This document shows, one piece after another, positions 44,202-53,693 of a stretch of DNA of 64,000 nucleotides. The notes under the pieces were generated by a model that ran no database searches, was not told where the DNA came from, and saw only the letters and a list, made by a program, of their open reading frames with translations. Position 1 is the stretch's first letter. Each line of letters opens with the position of its first letter. The translations under genes were made by a program, and so were the position numbers. The stretch comes from CAZIQY01 sp964541605 (GTDB lineage Bacteria > Desulfobacterota > Syntrophia > Syntrophales > UBA2185), in assembly GCA_964541605.1 (NCBI GenBank), contig CAZIQY010000002.1, positions 1 to 64,000 of the forward strand, read 5' to 3'.

Positions 44202-44954
44202 TTAGGGACCCGCAACCACTATCATATGAAAAACAGAGGGCCAGGTCAAAGGTTTATAAATGGTGTCGCCACCCAACCGAACAGCCATTTGCTGCGCTTC
44301 ATTCTTATACTCCGGGGCAAAATAAACTGTATTCACATCGAAATTTGTACGGGAAGCCATCCCGATATTTTCAACCCGGTAGCCGAGCTTTGTCAGTTTT
44401 CCCGACAGCGCCTTCGCGGAAGATATTTTACCGTTACCGCTCAAGACCTTTATCTTGAGCATTTTCGGCCCGATTCCTTTTGCGACCGGCGTTGTTTGAA
44501 CGACGTCCTTTTTTTCAACATCGGCTTTTTGCTCCTGTTTGATACCCTCCTTTTCCGGGATGGAGATTTCTCCTTTCTTTTCTTCGACACCGATCGTTTG
44601 TTCCTTCAGGGTGCTTGTCTGATCTTTCAGAAGGCCCTCTTCCTTACCGGCTTTTCCAATGTTTTTTTGTTTTCCCTCTCCGGCCTGCTGACGTTCTTTT
44701 TTCAGATCATCCAACTCTGATCTCAGATCCCCCACCTCATCCTTCAGATTCGTCATCCCTATATTCATTTCATCAATGGCTGCCTGCTTTTCGCCAACAA
44801 TACGCTTGCAGGATTCATTGTCTTTCCTAAGCCGCTCAACGTCACTTTGCAGTTCATTATTTAAACCGCCGGTGGAATGGGCAGGTCCCGCACATCCTGC
44901 ATTCATGAAACAGAAAACAAGGATAACGACACTACACAATAACCTCATAAACAT
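44202..44954 (-). CDS. Lipoprotein with coiled coil and LytR_C domain
   Basis: A 250-residue lipoprotein: the signal peptide ends in the lipobox MNAGC (Cys at about 20). Residues about 35-75 form a coiled coil (VERLRKDNESCKRIVGEK), followed by a Lys/Glu-rich linker. The C-terminus (from LKIKVLSGNGKISSAKALSG) matches the LytR_C domain seen at the ends of envelope proteins. It probably sits at the cell envelope; the role is unknown. It is in a minus-strand gene series starting from glk. Confidence 0.78.
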   Translation of the reverse strand: MFMRLLCSVVILVFCFMNAGCAGPAHSTGGLNNELQSDVERLRKDNESCKRIVGEKQAAIDEMNIGMTNLKDEVGDLRSELDDLKKERQQAGEGKQKNIGKAGKEEGLLKDQTSTLKEQTIGVEEKKGEISIPEKEGIKQEQKADVEKKDVVQTTPVAKGIGPKMLKIKVLSGNGKISSAKALSGKLTKLGYRVENIGMASRTNFDVNTVYFAPEYKNEAQQMAVRLGGDTIYKPLTWPSVFHMIVVAGP

Positions 44955-44977
44955 CGGTCACCTCCTCTTTGCAGTCA

Positions 44978-45973
44978 TTATCTCTTTGATATATATTTTG
45001 CAGCATAACACGCAACACCAAAAAGGGCAACCTTTGGATACAGGATCACATAAACAGGCATTTGAGAAACGAGGCCGGTCATTCGACCTTTTTTCCGGAA
45101 CGATGCCACAAACCGCCCATCTTCCAGAAATGGCAGGATTCGACGTGACATGCCCCCGGCAATATACACGCCGTTGGTGGCAAGGATCTTGAGAGCCATG
45201 TTCCCCGCTTCCGCCCCTAGAACGGACACGAACACATGTAAAGATTCAATGCAAAGTTTACAGGGATTTCCGGAATCGACGGCAGCTTTCACAATCGTCG
45301 GTATGGGATCTTCTTCCCGCGCCAGTTCCTCGGACAGCCACGAGGGTTCTTCGGCGGGGCGCCTGTCCCGAAGAAACCGATAAATATTGAATATACCCTG
45401 ACCCGAACAAACCATTTCATAACTGACATGATCATGGCTCTTTCGCAGATAACGCAACAACTCGTCTTCCAGAAAGCTGTTCGGCGCAAAGTCTGCGTGC
45501 CCGCCCTCCGAAGCGTGTTCCAGATAGTCCGATCCGTCCCAGACCAGAAACGCTTCACCAAGACCTGTGCCTGGAGCAATGATGGCGACATTGCCTTCGG
45601 ACCTTGCTTCGCCCTTATTTAAAACACACAGATCTGAAGGACCGAGAAAGGGCACGGCACACGCAATGGCCTCAAGATCGTTGATCAAGAGAATTGATGA
45701 GACATTCAGTTCCTCGCCCAGTTTTTTCTCGTCCATCACCCACGGCAGATTCGTGATCTTTGCCCGGCCATCCACCACCGGCCCGGCAACGCCAAAGACA
45801 GCCATACGAACAGGCTGATGGACTTGACGAAGAAATTCCCTTACGATGGATTCAAAATTCGGATATCGTGCACTGGCAAATTCGGCTTCGACAAGAGGGC
45901 TCCTGAATCCCTGTTCATGCGAAAAGACACCCAGATGGGTCTTTGTTCCGCCTATGTCACCTGCAAGAAACAT
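44978..45973 (-). CDS. glk: Glucokinase
   Basis: A 331-residue ATP-dependent glucokinase of the proteobacterial Glk type, making glucose-6-phosphate. The ATP phosphate motif is FLAGDIGGTKTHLGVF; glucose-binding and catalytic elements are LLINDLEAIA and IIAPGTGLGEAFLV, and ASEGGHADFAP carries the sugar-binding Glu-Gly-Gly-His. It lies 15 bases after cutA and 23 bases before the lipoprotein gene, suggesting one operon. Confidence 0.93.
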   Translation of the reverse strand: MFLAGDIGGTKTHLGVFSHEQGFRSPLVEAEFASARYPNFESIVREFLRQVHQPVRMAVFGVAGPVVDGRAKITNLPWVMDEKKLGEELNVSSILLINDLEAIACAVPFLGPSDLCVLNKGEARSEGNVAIIAPGTGLGEAFLVWDGSDYLEHASEGGHADFAPNSFLEDELLRYLRKSHDHVSYEMVCSGQGIFNIYRFLRDRRPAEEPSWLSEELAREEDPIPTIVKAAVDSGNPCKLCIESLHVFVSVLGAEAGNMALKILATNGVYIAGGMSRRILPFLEDGRFVASFRKKGRMTGLVSQMPVYVILYPKVALFGVACYAAKYISKR

Positions 45974-45988
45974 GGTCAGCCTTCATTG

Positions 45989-46306
45989 TCAGATCAATGC
46001 ACTGTCCAGCCATTCCCGATAGTCCCTGTTTATTTTGAGCAGCGGCACAGCGATGATCTCGGGAACCTCGTAGGGATGAACGGATTTAATGGTCTTTTCA
46101 ATATCTCCATACAGATCATGTCTGCTTTTAATGATGCATTGCCATTCTTCCGCCGTTTCAACCCGCCCCTTCCATCGGTAGACACTTGTCATGGGCCCGA
46201 CTATCTGGACACATCCTGCCAGTTTCCCATCAACCAGGATCCCGGCAATTTTTTCAGCATCCTGCCTTTTTTCCGTTGTCGTGATGACCTGAATATACGA
46301 TTCCAT
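45989..46306 (-). CDS. cutA: Divalent-cation tolerance protein CutA
   Basis: A 105-residue trimeric ferredoxin-like-fold protein. Family motifs: YIQVITTTEKRQDAEKIAGI, LAGCVQIVGPMTSVYRWKG, IIKSRHDLYGDIEKTIKSVH, and HPYEVPEIIAVPL. ATG 46306 is preferred to a GTG three codons upstream, with AGGGG before it. CutA has been linked to copper tolerance, but its true role is unclear. It is cotranscribed with glk and the methyltransferase gene. Confidence 0.93.
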   Translation of the reverse strand: MESYIQVITTTEKRQDAEKIAGILVDGKLAGCVQIVGPMTSVYRWKGRVETAEEWQCIIKSRHDLYGDIEKTIKSVHPYEVPEIIAVPLLKINRDYREWLDSALI

Positions 46307-46324
46307 TCCTTCCACCCCTATCTC

Positions 46325-47131
46325 CTAATCCCTGTTCCCCGCCCCCTGTTTCGCGCATTCATACATCATGATTGCCGCTGCCTGCGGCAGGCTCAGGGAA
46401 TCCGCACCTTCCGCGCCGGGAATATGCCATATTTCGTCCGTTATCCGAAGCAGGACATCGGACAATCCGTGGCTCTCACTTCCCAGTAATAGCGCTGCTC
46501 TTTTCATGCACGCATGTGGAATTACACCTTTCCTGTCGTCACTTCCCACCAGGAAATAACGTTTCTTGATTTCAGGCAAGGTTTCCGCAAAATCAACATC
46601 CGGTATGATGGTCATGTGAAAGAGACTTCCCATAGCAGAACGCACCACTTTGGAATTCGTAAAATCCGCCGAACCGATACTGAGCAAAATCTTCCTGATT
46701 CCAAACCAGTGAGCCGTTCTGATGACAGCGCCGAGATTATTGGGGTTGTTGATCCGGTACAGCAGTAAAAGATGTCCCGGGTCATTCAGGGCAAGCAGTG
46801 CAGCAACATTGCCACTCCGGGGAATGACAACAAGCGCCATGATCCCTTCCGGCGCCTTGTCCTGACTCAGTTTTGCCCATTCTTTTTCCGTTAATTCATA
46901 GACATCGATTCCTGCGGGAACGGCACATAAAAAATCATCCCAGTATGCCGCTTTTTTGCCCACCATCAGAATGGCCCTGGTTTCCCAGTTACTTTTCAGC
47001 AACTCCCGGACAACCTTGAACCCCTCGGCCAGGAAAAGTCCTTCCTGATGGCGATACTTCACCTGGCCGAGTTTTTCCCACAACTTCAGCTGTGATTTCA
47101 GCGGTCTCAGTAATGTGACTTTACGTACCAT
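46325..47131 (-). CDS. SpoU/TrmH-family RNA 2'-O-methyltransferase
   Basis: A 268-residue SPOUT enzyme. The N-terminal substrate-binding domain (KYRHQEGLFLAEGFKVVREL) is followed by the knotted catalytic domain with motif 1 YRINNPNNLGAVIRTAHWFG, motif 2 LLLGSESHGLSD and motif 3 DSLSLPQAAAIMMYE. It would methylate a ribose in rRNA or tRNA; the target is not readable. The gene is 18 bases upstream of cutA. Confidence 0.92.
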   Translation of the reverse strand: MVRKVTLLRPLKSQLKLWEKLGQVKYRHQEGLFLAEGFKVVRELLKSNWETRAILMVGKKAAYWDDFLCAVPAGIDVYELTEKEWAKLSQDKAPEGIMALVVIPRSGNVAALLALNDPGHLLLLYRINNPNNLGAVIRTAHWFGIRKILLSIGSADFTNSKVVRSAMGSLFHMTIIPDVDFAETLPEIKKRYFLVGSDDRKGVIPHACMKRAALLLGSESHGLSDVLLRITDEIWHIPGAEGADSLSLPQAAAIMMYECAKQGAGNRD

Positions 47132-47185
47132 CTTCCGTCGAACACTATGGGAGCCAAGCCCTTGAAAACAATTTTTATCATGACC

Positions 47186-48520
47186 CTAAATTTTTCTAAG
47201 TAACTCCTGCGCGGCAATGTGAATGGGGTCCCACGCCGGACTGAAAGGAGGTGAATAGGCAAAGTCCAGATACGCAATTTCATCAAGCCGCACGCCGGCC
47301 CAGAGGGCGCAGGAAAGCGTGTTGATCCTTTCCACAGCACCTATTGCGCCGACGGCCTGAGCGCCCAGGAGCATTCCCGTCGCCCGGTCAGCGACCAGTT
47401 TGATGCCCAGCCTTTTCTCTCCGGGCATGGATCGGGCGATTGCGTTCCCCCAGATGATCGTGCTCACAGGATGATATCCGCTGTTTTTGGCCTCGGTTTC
47501 ATCAATGCCGGCTGCAGCCGCCCCAAGGCTGAAGATTTTAAAGGACTGAGCGCCCACGACTCCGGGAAATATCATGGAACCACCCCCGATATTCAGGCCC
47601 GCCACGCGCCCCTGTTTGTTGGCAATGTCTCCGAGAGGAATGTGGACCCACTTCCTGCTGACGCGATGGTACACTTCACAGCAATCCCCCACCGCATAAA
47701 TTTCTTCTCCCGACGTGCGTTGAGAGAAATCAACCTGAATCGTTCCTGCTTTGCCGATCTGCAGACCGGCATCGACAGCCAGTTTTACATTCGGTCTGAC
47801 CCCGATGGAAATGAGGATCATGTCGGCTTCCATGTCACCGTTGCTCGTTTTCAGGCGGAGGCGGTAATCTTTCCCCTCCTCAATGGACGTCATTCCCGTA
47901 TTTGGGACAAAAGACACCTTCTGACGGGTCATCTCCTCCAGAATCATATTTGACAACTCGGGATCCCATCTCATGGCCGGACGGGCAACCAGGTCTATGA
48001 CCTGCGTATCAATCCCAAGATTTCTTAACGCCTCGCACATCTCCATTCCGATGAAGCCGGCACCCACGATGATGGCTTTCCGGCACTGTTCCTCTCTGAG
48101 ATAGGTCTTTATCCGGATCGCATCGGGAAGGGTTTTAAGAACAAAAACACCCTCAAGTTCCACACCCGTCACCTTCGGTACAAAGGCGCTCGTGCCAGTT
48201 CCCAGTACGAGAATGTCATACGGCACGGCGGTTCCATCGGACAATCGCACCGTCTTTTTATCCCTGCCGATTTCCTCCACACGAACTTCCAATCGAACAT
48301 CAACACCCGTCTCCCTGAATTTTTCCGGCGTTCTTGCAACCAGGCGCTTCTCATCCTTGATTACATCACCGATGTAATAAGGCATGGGTCAGGCGGCAGT
48401 AGAAACATATTTCCCCTGCTCTATCATGATGACAGACAGTGACGGATCACGCCTTCTTGCTTCAGCGGCCACGGAAGCGCCCCCGGTGCCACCCCCGATA
48501 ATGACAAGATTCTTGCTCAT
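47186..48520 (-). CDS. Selenocysteine-containing CoA-disulfide reductase / NADH oxidase-like flavoprotein
   Basis: A 444-residue pyridine nucleotide-disulfide oxidoreductase. ATG 48520 (GAGGAGG site) opens with the FAD motif LVIIGGGTGGASVAAEARRR. At codon 44 there is an in-frame TGA (48389-48391) in KYVSTAA-Sec-PMPYYIG; CoA-disulfide reductases and NADH oxidases have their redox-active Cys exactly here (YVSxAxCGLPYY, Cys42-44). The frame continues through the NAD motif AIIVGAGFIGMEMCEALRNL, the second FAD motif (YAVGDC) and the dimerisation end SPPFSPAWDPIHIAAQELL, giving normal family length. A SECIS-like hairpin follows the TGA. Conventional callers start it at 48385 and lose the FAD site. 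It lies in a row with lgt, trxB and an IscU-like gene. Confidence 0.85.
48350..48391 (-). promoter_or_regulatory. SECIS-like hairpin of the flavoprotein gene
   Basis: On the minus strand, ATTACATC (48378-48371) pairs perfectly with GATGTAAT (48367-48360) around the loop GGT (48370-48368). The loop begins 18 bases after the TGA, the same distance as the GGTCTG loop in the fdhA element. Bacterial SECIS loops carry G and U at this place for SelB binding. Confidence 0.72.
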
Positions 48521-48587
48521 GATAACCTCCTCATTAAAGATTTTATAGCTATTGAATATAATTCTTCAGTTTCTAAGCCCCATCATA

Positions 48588-49460
48588 TCATCTGCGGATA
48601 TTTTTGTTTTTCACAGGATACCGGACAGAAGTCGCTGATCGTCGGTATGCAAAAATACCCATCCCGGCGCCCATCATCAACAGGCAGAGCAACTGCCCCA
48701 TGCTCAGCGATGCCCAGATAAAACCGAGATGCGTATCCGGCTCCCGCAGAAACTCGATGAAAAAGCGAACCAGCCCGTAACCGATAAGATATAGAGAAAA
48801 GAAAAATCCATCAAAGTTCTTCTTCTTTCTTAGACTCCAGAGGATGATGAAAAGAACGATCCCCTCGAAAAACGCTTCATACAACTGAGACGGATGTCGG
48901 AGCTCGTGAGTCGGATCAAGAGGGAAATACATGCCCCATGCCGCATCGGTAACCCTGCCATAGAGTTCACCGTTGATGAAATTACCGATTCTGCCGAAGG
49001 TGTATCCTAAAGGAATGGCGGGACAGAAAAGATCGGCAAGATTCCAAAAATTGATTGCATGCTTCCGGCAAAAAGCGACGGCTGCCACAAGTACCCCGAC
49101 GGCCCCCCCGTGATAAGACATGCCGCTGATTCCAACAAACCTGAATCCCTGATTAAAATCGAAGGGCAGTAATATTTCCAGTGGATGCCTCATGTAATAG
49201 TCAAAATGGTAGAACAGGACATATCCAAACCTTGCACCCAAAATGAGACCCACAACGGCCCAGATGAAAAAATCCTGAATGGTTTCCTGTGAATAATTGT
49301 AACCTTCATTCTTTATCCTGTAAGAAACCAGCGCATAGGTCACAAAGAAGGCAACAAGGTACATGAGGCTGTAATAGCGAATTTGAAAAGCGCCGATCTC
49401 AAAGAGATTAGGGCTCATGTGCGCGGGTATATGCTGCCAGATATCGATCCAGTTCCCCAT
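48588..49460 (-). CDS. lgt: Prolipoprotein diacylglyceryl transferase
   Basis: A 290-residue inner-membrane enzyme that transfers diacylglyceryl from phosphatidylglycerol to the lipobox cysteine of prolipoproteins. The Lgt signature is GYTFGRIGNFINGELYGRVT; other motifs are ISGMSYHGGAVGVLVA (catalytic His region) and RHPSQLYEA. Seven or so membrane helices are evident. It follows trxB by 10 bases. Lipoprotein substrates include the protein encoded at 44202. Confidence 0.95.
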   Translation of the reverse strand: MGNWIDIWQHIPAHMSPNLFEIGAFQIRYYSLMYLVAFFVTYALVSYRIKNEGYNYSQETIQDFFIWAVVGLILGARFGYVLFYHFDYYMRHPLEILLPFDFNQGFRFVGISGMSYHGGAVGVLVAAVAFCRKHAINFWNLADLFCPAIPLGYTFGRIGNFINGELYGRVTDAAWGMYFPLDPTHELRHPSQLYEAFFEGIVLFIILWSLRKKKNFDGFFFSLYLIGYGLVRFFIEFLREPDTHLGFIWASLSMGQLLCLLMMGAGMGIFAYRRSATSVRYPVKNKNIRR

Positions 49461-49470
49461 ATCGTAAAAG

Positions 49471-50439
49471 CTAATAAGCTTCTCCCTTCAGGTCCTCAAC
49501 ATAGAGTTGGGCGGAGAATGCAGCCGTTGCGCCATCGCCGCACGCGGTGACAATCTGGCGAAGCCGTTTGCCAATACAGTCCCCGCAGGCAAACACTCCC
49601 TTCGCCGATGTCTGCATATTCCGGTCGACAATCACATAGCCGCCTTTATCAAGGTCGATGATGCCGCGAAACACGTCCGTCTGGGGCGTTAAACCGATAA
49701 AGACAAATATCCCGTCTGCAGCGATTTCTTTCGTCGTGCCGGACGACCCGACATCTCTTATCTTTACCTTTTCCACCGCGGCGCCTCCCGAAATCTCTTC
49801 AACAACGGCGTTCCATATAAATTCTATCTTGTGATTTGCCAGCGCCCTCTTCTGCAGGATCTTTGTCGCCCTGAGACGGTCACGCCGGTGAACGATACTC
49901 ACCTTTCTTGCAAAATTGGTCAGGAAAATGGCTTCCTGAACGGCAGTGTCTCCGCCTCCAACCACCACCACGTCCTTGTTTCTATAAAAAGGACCGTCAC
50001 ACGTCGCACAGTACGATACGCCCTTACCGGCGAAAGTGTCTTCTCCCGGAAGACCCAGTTTTCGCCAGTATGCGCCCGTGGCAACAATGACGGCGAGGGA
50101 TTCAAAAGAACGCTCCCCTGCAGAAATCTCCCATCCCAGGACATCGCCCCACTGTTTGTTTGCGATTGCAGAAACATCTGCAGACGTCATTTCCAGCCCG
50201 AATTGACCTGCCTGCTTTTTAAACCTCTCAATCAGGTCAAAACCGTTGATGCCTTCAGGGATGCCGGGATAATTTTCTATCATGTCAGTTACGGTAATTT
50301 GACTTACCGTCGAGGCGCCTTCGAAAAGCAATGTCCGGAACCCCGCCCTCGAGGCATAGAGACCGGCCGTCAGACCTGCAGGCCCACCACCGATGATAAC
50401 GACGTCATACACGTGATCGGGAACATGTATTGCGACCAT
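49471..50439 (-). CDS. trxB: Thioredoxin reductase
   Basis: A 322-residue FAD/NADPH flavoenzyme that reduces thioredoxin. The FAD motif is VVIIGGGPAGLTAGLYASRA, the redox-active disulfide is CATC (YCATCDGPF), and the NADPH motif is VVVVGGGDTAVQEAIFL. The C-terminal FAD-binding motif FACGDC precedes QIVTACGDGATAA. AGGAG lies before the ATG, inside the end of the upstream IscU-like frame. Confidence 0.95.
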   Translation of the reverse strand: MVAIHVPDHVYDVVIIGGGPAGLTAGLYASRAGFRTLLFEGASTVSQITVTDMIENYPGIPEGINGFDLIERFKKQAGQFGLEMTSADVSAIANKQWGDVLGWEISAGERSFESLAVIVATGAYWRKLGLPGEDTFAGKGVSYCATCDGPFYRNKDVVVVGGGDTAVQEAIFLTNFARKVSIVHRRDRLRATKILQKRALANHKIEFIWNAVVEEISGGAAVEKVKIRDVGSSGTTKEIAADGIFVFIGLTPQTDVFRGIIDLDKGGYVIVDRNMQTSAKGVFACGDCIGKRLRQIVTACGDGATAAFSAQLYVEDLKGEAY

Positions 50440-51009
50440 TTATATTCGCTCCTTTCCTTGTAGAGATGAGCCCCGCATATCTCTCCGATGGAAGCCACCG
50501 GATCGTCTGCCGACACATGTAATGTAATAGAGACGATCCATTTTTGTAAAGGCAAATTCTATAAAAGTCAGATGCCCTATGTTTTTTTGTTGGTAACAAT
50601 ATAGTCTGAGCGCGCGCTGAAAAACAAGCGCTGCAAGAAAGGCGCATTCTGCATGATCCTCCGGCATTCCTCCCAGGTACGCAATAATGGATCTCCGGTT
50701 TATCTTGAGACAGTCCTGAATCGTTTTTCCCTTTGCCATTTCCGTTGCGGCATTACAGGCGGCAACAGTAAATATACATCCGCTGGCGACGAATCTCGAT
50801 TCTTCGATCTTTCCCCCTTTCACACGAAGGAACATTTTGATGTTTCCACCACATTCATTCTTTTCTTCGGCATAGCCATCGGAGTCCTCTATAATGCCCC
50901 TGTTCCCCGGATTCGTTCCGTAGTCTACAATTCTATCTGAATAACATTGTCTCGCCTTTTCACGGATGATGGCGATCATCTTTTCCCTGATTTCGTTTTC
51001 ATCCTCCAT
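50440..51009 (-). CDS. NifU/IscU-like iron-sulfur scaffold protein, C-terminus probably frameshifted
   Basis: An IscU-like protein (189 residues as translated from the ATG at 51009). The three scaffold cysteines are in NECGGN, VASGCIFTVAAC and HAECAFLAALVFQRAL; VDYGTNPGNRG matches the family start. The last 60 residues look non-biological and cover the ribosome-binding site of trxB. Skipping one base near 50601 would give the family-like ending DYIVTNKKT and stop at TAG 50577-50579, so the extension is likely the result of an indel or sequencing error. An upstream extension to 51180 has no support. A separate Fe-S assembly partner is not seen. Confidence 0.75.
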   Translation of the reverse strand: MEDENEIREKMIAIIREKARQCYSDRIVDYGTNPGNRGIIEDSDGYAEEKNECGGNIKMFLRVKGGKIEESRFVASGCIFTVAACNAATEMAKGKTIQDCLKINRRSIIAYLGGMPEDHAECAFLAALVFQRALRLYCYQQKNIGHLTFIEFAFTKMDRLYYITCVGRRSGGFHRRDMRGSSLQGKERI

Positions 51010-51599
51010 GTTCTTAATCAATCCTTTCCGGTCTTCTTTCAAAATCTTACACATCATCATGCGAAGCCGCCGCCGTGCGGGATGCCGCATTTCGGTAAGG
51101 AAAGCGATACCATTATGAAGTACCTTTTCTTCCCGGCCGCGATGGGGGATATGCGGGACGCACCTCCGGTCATTCAACATAACGTGAGTTATTTAATTTG
51201 TTTTGTGTTATATTACAACCACGAAATTAGAATCCCGGACGTAGCAAGCGAACACTGACTGACAACCCATTCGGAACCGTTGGCTGCAAAATACACCGAC
51301 GCTCATTACCTCACGAGATGCTTGCGGATAACGGTCTGCCACAATATTGCCGGCAGATAAAAGAAATGAAAGAAAGTGGAGAAAATGGTTGACATCGTCC
51401 TTTCTAAATGGTAAAAGTTGCGCAATATAAGTATGTATATCCACAATTATTGACAATACCATTGCCAATATCTCTTGGGCATAACCTGATCAGGTTTCAA
51501 GTTTTCTCAATTGCTTATGATAAAACTTCAGAAGCTAGCTAAAAAGACAAAAATAAGAAATAGTTCTATATTCGTTACTTTGTCCCGGAGGCAGAAGAA
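51010..51599. other. Divergent intergenic region
   Basis: About 590 bases separate the IscU-like gene (minus) from the CoA-transferase genes (plus). It should contain both promoters. Candidate elements are TTGACA boxes near 51392 and 51451, but neither has a good -10 at 17 bases. No ORF with family resemblance, tRNA or known riboswitch was seen. Confidence 0.4.
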
Positions 51600-52664
51600 A
51601 TGTTGGGTCCAGTAAGTTCAAAAATCAAGTCCATTTCCAAAGTGAAATACGACGACAAGCCTTTTGAACATTGGGGTCTGACCTCCAGCGAAATAAGAAA
51701 GATTACGGAAAAGAAAAATCACGGCCTCTATGACAAGAGAATGACTTTAAAAGAAGCTGTAGCCAAATTTGTCAAAGACGGCATAAACCTCGGAGTCGGC
51801 GGTTTTGTGAATACGAGAGTGCCTGCCGCAATCATTCATGAGATCATCAGAAAAGGCGTTAAGAACCTCACCCTTTCTTTCCAGTCCAACTCTATCTGTC
51901 TGGAATGGCTTGCCGGCGCCATGATCTGCTATCCGGAAAAGGTATCCATCAAACGCGTAGAGTTAGCCTGGTGGGGTTACGAACTCATTGGAATCGCGCC
52001 CCTCTGGAGATACCTGGTACAGAACAAAATTGTTGAAACCGACGATTATACCAATTATGGTATGTCCGTACGGTTTAAAGCCGGGGCTATGGGCATCCCC
52101 TTCATTCCCGTGAGAGATCACGGTGGATCGGATATGGAACTGGTCAACAGGGGAAAGATGATCGAATGTCCCTTCACGGGTCAAAATACTTATCTCCTCC
52201 CGGCCTGTAACCCCGACGTCGGCATCGTGCATACGACTGCCGCTGATATGTACGGGAATGCGAGAATCTTTGGCGCTCTCTGTACATGCCCGGAAATTTC
52301 CATGGCATCGGCGTACACCATTATGACAACCGACAAAGTCATTCCCACCGATACAATCAGAAAATATCCGAATATGACGGAAATCCCCTATGTGGCGGTG
52401 GATGCGGTTGTCGAACAGCCCTTCGGATGCTATCCCGGCGCATGCTATGGCTACTACTGGTTCGATATGGATCACCTCAGAATGTACAGGGGAATTTGTG
52501 ATGACTTCAGGAAAACCGGAAACAAAGACAATCTGAAGAAATATTTCAATGACTATATCTTCAGCTGTGAAACATTTGACGATTTTCTTGAGAAAACAGC
52601 TGGTTACAAGAAGCTTCGGCAGTTGAGGGAACTGGACGGCGGTCAGCCTATCTATACACTGTAA
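51600..52664 (+). CDS. Acyl-CoA:carboxylate CoA-transferase, alpha subunit (glutaconate CoA-transferase-like)
   Basis: A 354-residue subunit resembling GctA of family I CoA-transferases. Motifs: the N-terminal MTLKEAVAKFVKDGINLGVG with FVNTRVPAAIIHEIIRKG, and CNPDVGIVHTTAADMYGNAR. About 45 extra residues precede the family core. It would move CoA between an acyl-CoA and an acid with the beta subunit encoded 32 bases downstream. The start has GGAGG. The location near the mutase genes suggests activation of a short-chain or dicarboxylic acid; the substrate is not shown. Confidence 0.88.
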   Translation: MLGPVSSKIKSISKVKYDDKPFEHWGLTSSEIRKITEKKNHGLYDKRMTLKEAVAKFVKDGINLGVGGFVNTRVPAAIIHEIIRKGVKNLTLSFQSNSICLEWLAGAMICYPEKVSIKRVELAWWGYELIGIAPLWRYLVQNKIVETDDYTNYGMSVRFKAGAMGIPFIPVRDHGGSDMELVNRGKMIECPFTGQNTYLLPACNPDVGIVHTTAADMYGNARIFGALCTCPEISMASAYTIMTTDKVIPTDTIRKYPNMTEIPYVAVDAVVEQPFGCYPGACYGYYWFDMDHLRMYRGICDDFRKTGNKDNLKKYFNDYIFSCETFDDFLEKTAGYKKLRQLRELDGGQPIYTL

Positions 52665-52696
52665 TGAGACTGCGAGATATTAACAGGGGGTAAATA

Positions 52697-53482
52697 ATGC
52701 CGGAATACAGTGCATTTGAAATGATCGCTTTTACAGGATCAAGACAATTGGAAGATAGCAAGATCGTCTTCGTGGGGACGGGTCTCCCCATCATCGCAGC
52801 CATGCATGCCCAGCTTACCCATGCCCCCAATCTCTATATGATTTATGAAGCGGGATCGCTCGCGCCCATTCTTGAGATCGGAATGCCCCTGTCCGTGGGA
52901 GACACCCGTGCGGGCCGCAAGGCATGCTATCTGAAAGGACTCTGCGCCGTTTTTGAATTGACCCAGAGAGGATTCGCGGACTATGCCTTCATCGGCGGCG
53001 CTCAGATTGATATGTACGGCAATATCAGTTCCACGATCGAAGGAGATTACTACAACAAGCCCGATATCCGGTTCCCCGGGAGCGGTGGCGCCGGAGCGAT
53101 GGCGGCCAACTGCGGAAAGATCATCGCGATTATGGCCCTGGAGAAAAGAAGATTCTGTAAACATGTGGACTTCATTACCAGCATCGGCTACGGAGACGGT
53201 TCCCCTGATTACAGAGAAAAGGCGGGAGTCATGGGTTCCGGTCCCTACAGGGTTATCACTCAGCAGGCCCTGTTCGGATTTGACGAAACAACGAGGAGAA
53301 TGAAACTTCTGGAAGTCAAACCGGGGTTCACGCCGCAGCAGATCCAGGACATGATTGAATTTGAATTGATTATCCCTCCCGACGTGAAGGAAATGGCAGA
53401 ACCGACAGATGAAGACTTGCATTTGTTGAGAGATGTGATAGACTCAGAGGGCTACTTCCTGAGGAGGGTTGTTAAGAGATAA
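52697..53482 (+). CDS. CoA-transferase, beta subunit (glutaconate CoA-transferase-like)
   Basis: A 261-residue GctB-like subunit. The catalytic glutamate that forms the enzyme-CoA thioester is most likely Glu51 in LYMIYEAGSL, the position of Glu54 in glutaconate CoA-transferase. KIVFVGTGLPIIAAMHAQLT and FIGGAQIDMYGNISSTIEGD match the family. A GGGGG site precedes the ATG. It forms the active heteromer with the preceding protein. Confidence 0.9.
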   Translation: MPEYSAFEMIAFTGSRQLEDSKIVFVGTGLPIIAAMHAQLTHAPNLYMIYEAGSLAPILEIGMPLSVGDTRAGRKACYLKGLCAVFELTQRGFADYAFIGGAQIDMYGNISSTIEGDYYNKPDIRFPGSGGAGAMAANCGKIIAIMALEKRRFCKHVDFITSIGYGDGSPDYREKAGVMGSGPYRVITQQALFGFDETTRRMKLLEVKPGFTPQQIQDMIEFELIIPPDVKEMAEPTDEDLHLLRDVIDSEGYFLRRVVKR

Positions 53483-53693
53483 CCATTTTTTTCAATAAAT
53501 TTAAAGAAAGGAGGTTTTGAAGATTTCGATCAGTCAGGTATTTTTATGGTGAAAGGTAAAAATGGTCATTTCGATGTAACGGGGTTGTCAAAAAATATCG
53601 ACCGCTCCCCGCAATGACGCTTAACTGGAAACCATAATTATTTTGAGCGTTTTTTTACATTCATTTTTCATTATTGAAAGGAGGGTTTAAATA

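Noticed and set aside
53547..53620. 23-codon frame between the CoA-transferase and OFA transporter genes
   Set aside because: Very short, and the nearby AAGGAGG is too far from its ATG; no similarity recognised.
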